Shown: piece by piece, positions 1-5,748 of the stretch
Numbering within the stretch: position 1 is the stretch's first letter
Layout of the letters: each line of letters opens with the position of its first letter
DNA from: Verrucomicrobiota bacterium
GTDB taxonomy: Bacteria; Verrucomicrobiota; Verrucomicrobiia; Chthoniobacterales; UBA10450
Length of the DNA stretch: 5,748 nucleotides
Assembly (NCBI GenBank): GCA_003217965.1
Contig: QHNB01000013.1
Location: forward strand, 1-5,748
Direction: 5' to 3'
The notes under the pieces: model-generated
What the model saw: the letters and a program-made list of their open reading frames with translations, nothing else
What the model was told of the DNA's origin: nothing
The model's database searches: none
Translations under genes and position numbers: made by a program

Positions 1-2003
1 AACGCCGGCAACGCGGTTTCACTGCCGAATTTTTGCGTCAGAGCACAGGCCCCCTGGAAGTCGCCCGCCGCCGCTCGTGCGCCTGCCATTGCCCGCCAAG
101 CCAAAGGAAGCCATTCCGGATGGCTGTCGATCACGGCCACCAGAGAACTTAGTCCACCGCGTTCGCGCCAAAGGTGAAAAAGCTGTCGTTTTTCCTCCAT
201 CGTTAACGCCTTCAGATCGGGATCCGGCTGGAAAAACGCTCTCAGCGCTTCACCAAATTCTGTCGCTGGCACTTGCGCAAGGTAATCAAGGGCCAGCGTC
301 GGCTGTACGAACGCGAGTTCCTGTAAAATCGTTCGCGCAGTCGCATCCCGCATGGGCGCACTCAATATGATCGTGCGAAAAACATTACGCCGATCCGTTC
401 CTGCACGACGCAGCGCTTCGGCCCATGCGGCGGACGCCAACGACGAATGCCCCGCTCGCAACCAAACGAAACCTTCCCCTATTGGCAGCGAATACGAGGT
501 CGGCTCAAGAGCTCTTGCGCGCCGAAAATCGCCAAGCGCGATTTGCGGTGACAATCCCTGGCTAACTTCGGCGCTTGCCCGCAAGTAGTATAGTTCCCAA
601 TCGAGGGGGGCCCAGCTTAGCGCCCGTGTCGCAAGATCGATCGCCTCCGTAAAATTGCGTCCGCGACTGGCTGCCGTCGCAAGTAGTTTAGCGTTTCTGA
701 CACCAACCGAGCCTGGTGTTAGCGCCATCGTTCGCCAAGCGATGGTCCAGGACGCCCCCGTGATAAGTAACCCGATACCGAGCACGCGAAACACCCACGG
801 TGTTATTTCTGAAGTTCGTAATTGCGTCGGCCGGTGCAAAGACAGACCAAGCAAAAACATCGCCGAGTAGGCCGTGCCAACCTGATGCCCGGGAACATCA
901 ATCAATCCGTGCAGCGCGAACATTAGCGCGCCAATGAGTGCTGCAAGCCGGAATCGTTGATTGGTGCCGACCTGGAGGGGCCAGACGTGGCGAGTCAAAA
1001 GGACCGCACCGAGTAGGATGAGCGGCAGAGCCAGAAAACCCATCTCTGCCCATACCCAGAGCCAATCACTTTGGGGATGTGATGCGCGCGTACTTCCGTG
1101 GGAGACGTCGCGAAAAATGGCAAAGACCGAGTCGAAGTTGCCCAGGCCGATTCCGCACCATGGCGACGAGCTGATCAGGTTCCAGGTGTCGTGAAAAATG
1201 AGGCGGTTAAAATCCACCGAGAAATCGCCGCCGGCGAACTGTTGCAAATGAAGCCGCTCTACGGTTTGGCCACCGGCAATGAGGAGCGCGCCCAGAACAA
1301 GCAAGAGGAATGCAATCCCAAGCCATAGTCGCGCCGCGGATCCAACCCATACCGCAACAATGCCGATCCAGATCGCGCTTGCGACTGCCAGAATCACCAT
1401 CCCAGCACGCGAAGAGTTCAGAACGATCGCGGCGATTACGAGCGCGAGCGCCAGCGTCCAGAGAATCCAGCGTTTGCGTCGATGTCGAATGCCGTCTTGA
1501 CCGCAAGCCAGGATCAGCACGGACGTGACGCCGAAAAGGTCAGCCGTTTGATTGCGATTCGGAAGTGGCCCAAACCCGCGGTCGTTTTGCCACCAGAGCA
1601 GTGGATTATGTGTCAGATAGAACAAAATGCTAAGGCCGGCGATGATCACCACGCCAAAGGCGAAAAGGCGCAACTGGAATCGCGCCACGCGCAGTTCGAG
1701 TTGTTGCGCCGAAACACGATAAAGCCAGCAAAGCCCTGCCATCAGACTAACAAAACAACCGGCCGTCAGCCAGGGCTGTGGGGTAACAGAATCAGGTAAC
1801 CTGATACCGAAATCGTTGATCAGTGCTGTTCGCCACTGCGGGACCAACAACCAGTGGTGAGGCAGGAAGCTAGCGAGCGCGCAGAGCGAGAACGCGACGA
1901 ACACGCCGTTGATTCCCCAACCAAGCGATCGACGCGGCGGTTGAATGATTAGAAACGCGCCAAGAACAGCGACGACGATTCCTTCCGCCCATTTTACTTC
2001 CAT
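1..2003 (-). CDS. O-antigen ligase/polymerase family (Wzy_C) membrane protein with TPR-like C-terminal region, 3' end off window
   Basis: Reading the minus strand from ATG at 2003 gives 667 codons with no stop up to base 1, so the C-terminus is missing. Residues 1-425 are very hydrophobic, with about 10-12 membrane segments (for example near 8-20, 32-47, 78-95, 113-131, 179-243, 320-337, 404-424). The Wzy_C/WaaL signature is visible: GPLPNRNQ at 145-152, NSSRAG at 196-201, GIGLGNF at 284-290 and HPQSDWLWVWAEMGF at 309-323. R199 and H309 sit where the family's conserved periplasmic Arg and His are expected. Residues about 437-540 look like degenerate TPR helices (ALSWAPLDWELYYLRA, then RARALEP), and the helical region continues to the edge. 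The family joins or polymerises undecaprenyl-linked glycans on the periplasmic face of the inner membrane. Ligase, polymerase and protein-glycosylating members cannot be told apart here. The start is fixed by an in-frame TAA about 30 bases upstream with no other usual start between. Only an AGG abuts the ATG, so the ribosome site is weak. The family call is firm; the substrate is unknown. Confidence 0.9.
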   Translation of the reverse strand, partial: MEVKWAEGIVVAVLGAFLIIQPPRRSLGWGINGVFVAFSLCALASFLPHHWLLVPQWRTALINDFGIRLPDSVTPQPWLTAGCFVSLMAGLCWLYRVSAQQLELRVARFQLRLFAFGVVIIAGLSILFYLTHNPLLWWQNDRGFGPLPNRNQTADLFGVTSVLILACGQDGIRHRRKRWILWTLALALVIAAIVLNSSRAGMVILAVASAIWIGIVAVWVGSAARLWLGIAFLLLVLGALLIAGGQTVERLHLQQFAGGDFSVDFNRLIFHDTWNLISSSPWCGIGLGNFDSVFAIFRDVSHGSTRASHPQSDWLWVWAEMGFLALPLILLGAVLLTRHVWPLQVGTNQRFRLAALIGALMFALHGLIDVPGHQVGTAYSAMFLLGLSLHRPTQLRTSEITPWVFRVLGIGLLITGASWTIAWRTMALTPGSVGVRNAKLLATAASRGRNFTEAIDLATRALSWAPLDWELYYLRASAEVSQGLSPQIALGDFRRARALEPTSYSLPIGEGFVWLRAGHSSLASAAWAEALRRAGTDRRNVFRTIILSAPMRDATARTILQELAFVQPTLALDYLAQVPATEFGEALRAFFQPDPDLKALTMEEKRQLFHLWRERGGLSSLVAVIDSHPEWLPLAWRAMAGARAAAGDFQGACALTQKFGSETALPA

Positions 2004-2081
2004 CCTATGTCGCTTCAGGGCACGGCTGCAGGGTTATGGCGTGAGATTAGAATTAAAGGCGTCGCGGCGTTCTCCAATGCT

Positions 2082-2106
2082 GGCGCCCTTTTAGCATAAT
2101 TGCGCC
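2082..2106. repeat. short inverted repeat in the divergent intergenic region
   Basis: GGCGC at 2082-2086 is matched by GCGCC at 2102-2106, with a 15-base AT-rich spacer that contains the -10-like hexamer CATAAT (2095-2100) on the plus strand. It lies between two divergent genes, where an operator could act on both. A five-base arm can easily arise by chance. Confidence 0.2.
2095..2100 (+). promoter_or_regulatory. weak -10-like hexamer upstream of the exported protein gene
   Basis: CATAAT matches the sigma70 -10 consensus at five of six positions and would leave about 80 bases of leader before the ATG at 2187. No convincing -35 is present at 2071-2077. Another -10-like hexamer, TAGAAT at 2048-2053, is also without a -35. 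Neither can be preferred from sequence. Confidence 0.2.
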
Positions 2107-2107
2107 G

Positions 2108-2116
2108 ATTCTAGCA
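2108..2116 (-). promoter_or_regulatory. candidate extended -10 promoter for the O-antigen ligase-type gene
   Basis: On the minus strand the bases read TGC followed by TAGAAT, a TGn extended -10 with five of six consensus matches. No good -35 lies 16-18 bases further upstream, which an extended -10 can tolerate. It would give a leader of about 100 bases before the ATG at 2003. This is motif reading only. Confidence 0.3.
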
Positions 2117-2128
2117 CGAGTTGAAGGG

Positions 2129-2146
2129 GCTCTCCGCCGAAAGAGC
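2129..2146 (+). repeat. small stem-loop in the leader of the exported protein gene
   Basis: GCTCT at 2129-2133 pairs with AGAGC at 2142-2146 around an 8-base loop, about 40 bases before the ATG at 2187. There is no T-run after it, so it is not an intrinsic terminator. A role in the leader RNA is possible but unsupported. Confidence 0.2.
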
Positions 2147-2186
2147 AGAACAGTTTGGCGTGATCTAAGCTCTGAAAAGATTCGCC

Positions 2187-2690
2187 ATGAGATCTTTCGT
2201 TGCCGCGATTTCCCGCCCGCCTGCATGTCTGATCGTCATGGGCTTCGGAGCGGTATTGAATTTTGCTCCATCCGCCCAAATTAATCCGGCGGCGAACATC
2301 TCACATACGATACGACAGGAAAGATCCGCAATCATTGTTCGTGACGGGACCATCAGATGTCCGCTCCACGAAGGCGAGACGACCTTCATTATTTCGTCCC
2401 CTCGCAATTCGTCGCTCGACCAGGTTCTTCTCGTTAATGATAACATGAGCGCACGCGGCGAACTCAGGATTGCTGTGTCGAACGACAAACTTCCCGCTTT
2501 GAGCAACAAATGGATACCGGTCAATGGCAGTATTCATTTCCGCCGCAAACGTCTGTTTAATCTTTCTCTGGTGGGGGTAGAGGCTAAATATGTGAGACTC
2601 ACGTTTCGGGTGGAGCGAGAGCAAGTTAGGGCCGGGCTGGCGAACTGTTCGGCGCTATCGGAAGTGGCGACCCAGCTGATTGCGCTTTAA
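2187..2690 (+). CDS. small exported protein with discoidin-like beta-sandwich, function unknown
   Basis: The product has 167 residues. Residues 1-30 look like a Sec signal peptide: a basic residue at position 2, a hydrophobic stretch LIVMGFGAVLNFA at 15-27, and PSA at 28-30 as a likely signal peptidase I site. C14 does not sit in a lipobox. From about 45 to 142 the pattern is that of short beta strands (SAIIVRDG, TTFIISSP, QVLLVND, GELRIAVSND, KWIPVNG, then LFNLSLVGVEAKYVRLTFRVE). The order 'G-x-I-x-VS-x-D, W-x-PV, A-x-YVRL' resembles F5/8 type C (discoidin) galactose-binding-like folds. C58 and C154 could form a disulfide after export. No catalytic residues can be identified. The ATG is preceded by purine-rich GAAAAGA, a modest ribosome site. 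The gene is divergent from the O-antigen ligase-type gene, so a role at the cell surface or in glycan binding is a guess from position and fold. It is a real gene with good confidence, but the fold assignment is moderate and the function is not known. Confidence 0.72.
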   Translation: MRSFVAAISRPPACLIVMGFGAVLNFAPSAQINPAANISHTIRQERSAIIVRDGTIRCPLHEGETTFIISSPRNSSLDQVLLVNDNMSARGELRIAVSNDKLPALSNKWIPVNGSIHFRRKRLFNLSLVGVEAKYVRLTFRVEREQVRAGLANCSALSEVATQLIAL

Positions 2691-2822
2691 CGCGTAACAA
2701 AAAGTCTCGTTTGGACTGCGCAGGCAGGCCAGTGACAGTGCGGCTTTTATATCGAGCTAATGGGTGCATTTAAGGCCGTTGATGCGCCTGCACTAGCGGC
2801 ACAGAAGTAGCTTTTCTCGCGT

Positions 2823-2836
2823 GCGCGCAACCGCGC
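2823..2836 (+). promoter_or_regulatory. GC-rich hairpin occupying the ribosome-binding position of the hybrid kinase
   Basis: GCGCG at 2823-2827 pairs perfectly with CGCGC at 2832-2836 around the loop CAAC, and ends four bases before the ATG at 2841. No Shine-Dalgarno sequence is visible in this stretch. If formed, the stem would sit where the ribosome binds, so the start may be weak or structure-controlled. Confidence 0.35.
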
Positions 2837-2840
2837 GACA

Positions 2841-4493
2841 ATGCGAGCGACCACAGCAACTCCACTTAACGCGCGGGAACGACAGCGAAGCAGCCATCAA
2901 CTCAGCCATTCCAAACCCAATGGAAACAAACTCGACTCTTCGCAGCAAACCGCTGCGACGGAAACTGAAAATTATCATCAACTGGTTGCCCGGGCTACGA
3001 ACGATGCAGTTCGGGATTGGAATCTAGTCACCGACGCGCTGATTTGGCGGCAAGGCCTCGACAGGTTGCTCGGTTGGAAGCCAGCTTCCGGCGATACGAT
3101 TCTCTTTTGGCAGAAGCGAGTTCATCCAGATGATCGGGCATGGGTGACGGCTTCGATCCGTGACGCAATTAAATCGGACGCGGACCATTGGTCGGGAGAA
3201 TACCGATTCCGACGCGCCGACGGCACTTACCTGAACGTGTTAGAGCGCGCGATGATTCATCGCGACAAGACCGGTGGAGCGAAACGCTTTGTCGGCGTGC
3301 TGATGGAGATCACCGCGCGCCGGCATTTGCACGATCAACTGGTTCACTCACAGAAGATGGAAGCGTTCGGGCAGTTGGCTGGTGGTGTCGCTCACGACTT
3401 CAACAATCTGCTCACTGCTATTCTCGGCTATAGCGACTTAGCCATCGCTGAAATCGATGGTCGCAGTACAATCGGAAAATACCTGAGCGAAATTCGCACC
3501 GCCGCTAGCCGGGCATCATCGTTAACGCAGCAACTGCTTGCCTTCAGCCGGAGTCAACCGGCCCAACCTCGCGTGCTGGAAGTGAACGCTCTGGTCAGTG
3601 GCCTGGAACGTTCGATCCTGCGTTTACTGGGTGAGAATATCGCGATCACTTGCGAACTTTTGCCGGAGGACCGGCTTGCCCATATTCGAATCGACCAAAG
3701 TCAGTTCACACAAATCATGCTCAATATCGCCCTCAACGCGCGCGATGCGATGCCGGGAGGCGGCAGGCTGATTTTGAGGACCGAGACTGTTACCATTAGT
3801 GCGACGGCACAACACCCCAAGATCCCCGACTTGGCACCCGCTGATTACGTCGTTTTCAGTTTAATCGATAATGGCGGAGGCATGAGCGAAGAGGTAAAAG
3901 CACGAATTTTCGAGCCCTTCTTTACTACGAAAGAGGATCGCAACGGCAGCGGCCTCGGCCTTGCGACCTGTTATGGGCTGATCCGCCAAAACGGCGGTCA
4001 AATCATGATCGAAAGCGAACTTGGCCGAGGGACGGCAGCACACATTTATTTGCCTCGAGTGCCTAATCCAGCTCCGTCGATCACGCACAAACGGCAACGC
4101 CTTTCGAGCATGCCGACCGGAAAAGAAACTGTGCTCGTGGTGGAAGACGATTTAAGCGTGCGACATGTTACCGTCCGCACCTTGCGCTTGCTTGGTTACA
4201 ATGTGGTTGAAGCGATGCGGGCTGACGAAGCGAAGCGCTGCATGATCGAACACCCGGAGTCAATTGACCTGGTTGTGAGCGATATCGTTTTACCCGATAT
4301 CAGCGGCCGCGACTTTGCCAAGTGGATCCGGGCGCACAGTCCTCGCACGCAAGCAGTTCTTATCTCGGGTTATCTGCCCTACGTGACATCGGGAGACGAA
4401 GATTCCTTTCCTGTTTGTTTGCCTAAACCCTTTGATCCTGAGCAGCTTGCCAGCGCTGTTCGCAGCGCTCTCGATGCCGCTCCCGTAAACTGA
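2841..4493 (+). CDS. soluble hybrid sensor histidine kinase (PAS-HisKA-HATPase-REC)
   Basis: The product has 550 residues and no membrane segment or signal peptide, so it should act in the cytoplasm. Residues 1-45 are a polar, probably disordered tail. A PAS domain of the PAS_3 kind follows at about 46-160 (LLGWKPASGD, VHPDDRAW, GEYRFRRADGTY, FVGVLMEITARR). The HisKA H-box AGGVAHDFNN at 180-189 gives the phosphorylated H185. The ATPase domain has an N-box with N295 and N299 (NIALNARDAMPGGG), the G1 box DNGGGM at 343-348, the F-box IFEPFFTTK at 356-364 and the G2 box GSGLGLA at 369-375. The receiver at about 430-545 has acidic D436/D437, phosphoacceptor D481, switch S509 and K529 in LPKPFD. 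Every key residue is present. The kinase should autophosphorylate H185 and pass phosphate to D481. The PAS ligand and downstream target are unknown, and no partner regulator or phosphotransfer protein lies beside it. An in-frame TAG at 2808-2810 and the lack of another start support ATG 2841. Confidence 0.95.
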   Translation: MRATTATPLNARERQRSSHQLSHSKPNGNKLDSSQQTAATETENYHQLVARATNDAVRDWNLVTDALIWRQGLDRLLGWKPASGDTILFWQKRVHPDDRAWVTASIRDAIKSDADHWSGEYRFRRADGTYLNVLERAMIHRDKTGGAKRFVGVLMEITARRHLHDQLVHSQKMEAFGQLAGGVAHDFNNLLTAILGYSDLAIAEIDGRSTIGKYLSEIRTAASRASSLTQQLLAFSRSQPAQPRVLEVNALVSGLERSILRLLGENIAITCELLPEDRLAHIRIDQSQFTQIMLNIALNARDAMPGGGRLILRTETVTISATAQHPKIPDLAPADYVVFSLIDNGGGMSEEVKARIFEPFFTTKEDRNGSGLGLATCYGLIRQNGGQIMIESELGRGTAAHIYLPRVPNPAPSITHKRQRLSSMPTGKETVLVVEDDLSVRHVTVRTLRLLGYNVVEAMRADEAKRCMIEHPESIDLVVSDIVLPDISGRDFAKWIRAHSPRTQAVLISGYLPYVTSGDEDSFPVCLPKPFDPEQLASAVRSALDAAPVN

Positions 4494-4549
4494 AGCTCGC
4501 GGGCAAGCGCATCGCCGAACATTGCGCACTAGTCGCCGGGCCGAAAACA

Positions 4550-4578
4550 TTGCCGCCGTTTCTAGCGCAGTGTATGCA
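4550..4578 (+). promoter_or_regulatory. possible sigma70-type promoter for the threonine dehydratase gene
   Basis: TTGCCG at 4550-4555 and TATGCA at 4573-4578 are separated by 17 bases, the optimal spacing, and each hexamer matches consensus at four of six positions. Transcription would begin about 4584-4586, at or next to the inferred GTG start. That would make the message leaderless. This is a motif match without other support. Confidence 0.3.
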
Positions 4579-4583
4579 ACGGC

Positions 4584-5748
4584 GTGATCACGTTCGCTGA
4601 TATCGAGTCAGCTCGGGAGCGAATCAAGGGCGCAGTCTACTACTCCCCCTTGTCGGCTATCGATCTCGTTGAGTGAGCTCACCGGCATGAAGATTTTCTG
4701 TAAGCTGGATAACTTGCAACGTACCGGAAGCTTCAAAGAACGCGGTGCACGCAATGCGCTCTCGCAGTTATCCTCAGACCAGAAAAAACGCGGGGTAATC
4801 GCAGCCTCAGCCGGCAATCATGCCCAGGCTCTAGCCTACCAAGGGAGATTACTGGGAATACCTGCGACCGTAGTGATGCCAAAACATGCCCCTTTAATCA
4901 AAGTGAACAATTGCCAGAAACTCGGCGCAGTAGTCGTGCTCCATGGCAAAGATTTTGGGGAAGCCAGGTCCTACGCGCATGAGATCGCGGTAGAAAAGCG
5001 CCTCGCTTATGTCGACGGCTACGACGATCCAGCAATCATTGCCGGCCAGGGAACCATGGGCTTGGAAATTCTTGAGCAAGTTCCGGATGTAGACGCGGTG
5101 ATCGTCCCGGTCGGAGGTGCCGGGCTGCTGGCCGGTGTCGCGCTCGCGGTCAAAACCAAAAAGGCGAGCGCAAAAATCATCACGGTCGAAGCCGAGAATG
5201 TCGCGAGTTTTTCCGCCGCGCTTGAAGCCGGAAAACCTACCCGGATTGCTTTGCGTCCGACGCTCGCGGATGGGCTGGCGATTCCGCAGGTCGGCAATAA
5301 TGCATTCCAGATCGCAGGGCCTCGGGTGGACGAAGCAGTAATCGTTAACGAAGAGCAAATTGCCCTTTCCATTTTGCGCGTTGTCGAACTCGAAAAAGGC
5401 GTCGTTGAAGGCGCAGCTGCTACTCCTCTCGCTGCCTGTTTGTCCGGAAAACTGCGCAATCTGGCGGAAAAGCAGGTGGTACTTTTACTTTGCGGCGGCA
5501 ACATCGACCCGAATGTGCTCAGTCGTGTAATCGAGCGTGGTCTAGTGGCAGATGGGCGGCTTTGCCGCTTCAGTGCCGTGATTAGTGATCGCCCTGGAGG
5601 TCTGGCTGATCTCGCCGCACAAATCGCCGCTGCCGGTGCAAGCGTCAAACAGGTGGTGCACGATCGTGCGTTCGCTGGTTCGGACATCTCCGCTGTGCAC
5701 GTGCTGTGTACGGTTGAGACTCGCAATCACGAACACTTGGCGGAGCTA
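4584..5748 (+). CDS. ilvA: threonine ammonia-lyase (threonine dehydratase) with ACT domain; N-terminal frameshift, 3' end off window
   Basis: This PLP enzyme converts L-threonine to 2-oxobutanoate and ammonia, the first step toward isoleucine. The main frame is open from 4687 (ATG) to the window end, 354 residues. It shows the PLP lysine motif GSFKERGA (K17 from this ATG), the cofactor loop SAGNHAQA at 41-48, the glycine-rich phosphate loop PVGGAGLLAG at 141-150, and LLCGGNID at 267-274, where family members usually have SGGN. An ACT domain begins at about 290 (GRLCRFSAVISDRPGGLADLA) and is cut by the window edge. The domain order matches the roughly 400-residue single-ACT TdcB-like dehydratases rather than the 514-residue E. 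coli IlvA with two ACT-like domains. The missing N-terminus is encoded from GTG 4584 in another frame (VITFADIESARERIKGAVYY, then SPLSA) and stops at TGA 4674-4676. Removing one base at 4645-4659 joins both parts into a normal protein with the PLP lysine at about K51. GTG 4584 is the only usual start after an in-frame TAG at 4563. If the shift is real, only a protein starting at TTG 4669 or ATG 4687 could be made. Confidence 0.9.
4645..4659 (+). other. apparent +1 frameshift site in the threonine dehydratase gene
   Basis: Upstream of this stretch the family sequence reads ERIKGAVYYSPLS in the frame of GTG 4584. Downstream, SISLSELTGMKIFCKLDN reads one base later. Deleting A4659 gives SPLSASISLSELTG, the best match to the family pattern. 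Deleting one C of the C5 run at 4645-4649 gives SPCRLSISLSELTG, which is the same length but fits less well. A run-length sequencing error or a true mutation would look the same here. Confidence 0.8.

Noticed and set aside
1482..1799. 105-codon plus-strand frame and other short plus-strand frames in 77-1799
   Set aside because: They lie opposite the continuous minus-strand membrane protein, whose Wzy_C motifs and hydrophobic segments are unmistakable.
2165..2524. 119-codon open frame on the minus strand across the exported protein gene
   Set aside because: The plus-strand frame has a signal peptide and a coherent beta-strand pattern, while this frame shows neither and would collide with it.
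2715..2750. Possible terminator: CGCA/TGCG arms followed by CTTTT after the exported protein gene
   Set aside because: The stem would be only four pairs with a loop of about 16 bases and a short T-run, too weak to support a terminator call.
4281..4301. Perfect inverted repeat GATATCG-N7-CGATATC
   Set aside because: It lies inside the receiver domain and encodes the phosphoacceptor segment D481-I-V-L-P-D-I, where two Asp-Ile pairs create the symmetry. Coding constraint explains it without any regulatory role.
4574..4586. ATG at 4574 as start of the dehydratase
   Set aside because: It is in neither the frame of the N-terminal segment (GTG 4584) nor the main frame, so it would not yield any part of the enzyme.
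4645..4676. Programmed +1 frameshifting in the dehydratase gene
   Set aside because: There is no established slippery site or stimulatory structure here, the TGA is 15 or more bases past the break, and this enzyme family has no known programmed shift. An error or plain mutation is simpler.
5019..5726. 235-codon open frame on the minus strand
   Set aside because: It is antisense to the threonine dehydratase gene, which has clear family motifs throughout. The antisense product is Ser/Thr/Ala/Pro-rich with no recognisable domain, typical of a shadow frame in GC-rich DNA.

Overview
The window holds four protein-coding genes from what looks like a free-living, Gram-negative-type bacterium of moderately high GC. 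The style of the proteins suggests a soil Verrucomicrobiota lineage (Chthoniobacterales / 'Udaeobacter'-like): an O-antigen ligase-type membrane protein with a TPR-like tail and the NRNQ motif, a small exported discoidin-like protein, and a soluble PAS hybrid kinase. That placement is inference from protein character; no marker gene in the window proves it.

Layout: (1) 1-2003, minus strand: the N-terminal 667 residues of a polytopic O-antigen ligase/polymerase-family protein that runs off the left edge. (2) 2004-2186: a divergent intergenic region with -10-like elements and two short inverted repeats. (3) 2187-2690, plus: a secreted protein of 167 residues with a discoidin-like beta-sandwich, function unknown. 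(4) 2691-2840: a 150-base gap ending in a GC-rich hairpin against the next start codon. (5) 2841-4493, plus: a complete soluble hybrid histidine kinase, PAS-HisKA-HATPase-REC. (6) 4494-4583: a short gap with a possible sigma70-type promoter. (7) 4584-5748, plus: threonine ammonia-lyase (IlvA/TdcB type) with a C-terminal ACT domain, running off the right edge. Its first 24-25 codons and the rest lie in different frames, so the gene carries an apparent +1 frameshift at 4645-4659.

The genes do not form an obvious single pathway. The divergent ligase and exported protein could both belong to envelope or exopolysaccharide biology, but this rests on position only. The kinase is an orphan with its own receiver and no DNA-binding partner in view. 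The dehydratase is housekeeping isoleucine metabolism. None of the four start codons has a strong Shine-Dalgarno sequence at normal spacing. I found no RNA gene, mobile element, CRISPR array or clearly new system. The most notable point is the broken N-terminus of the dehydratase gene, which may be a sequence error.
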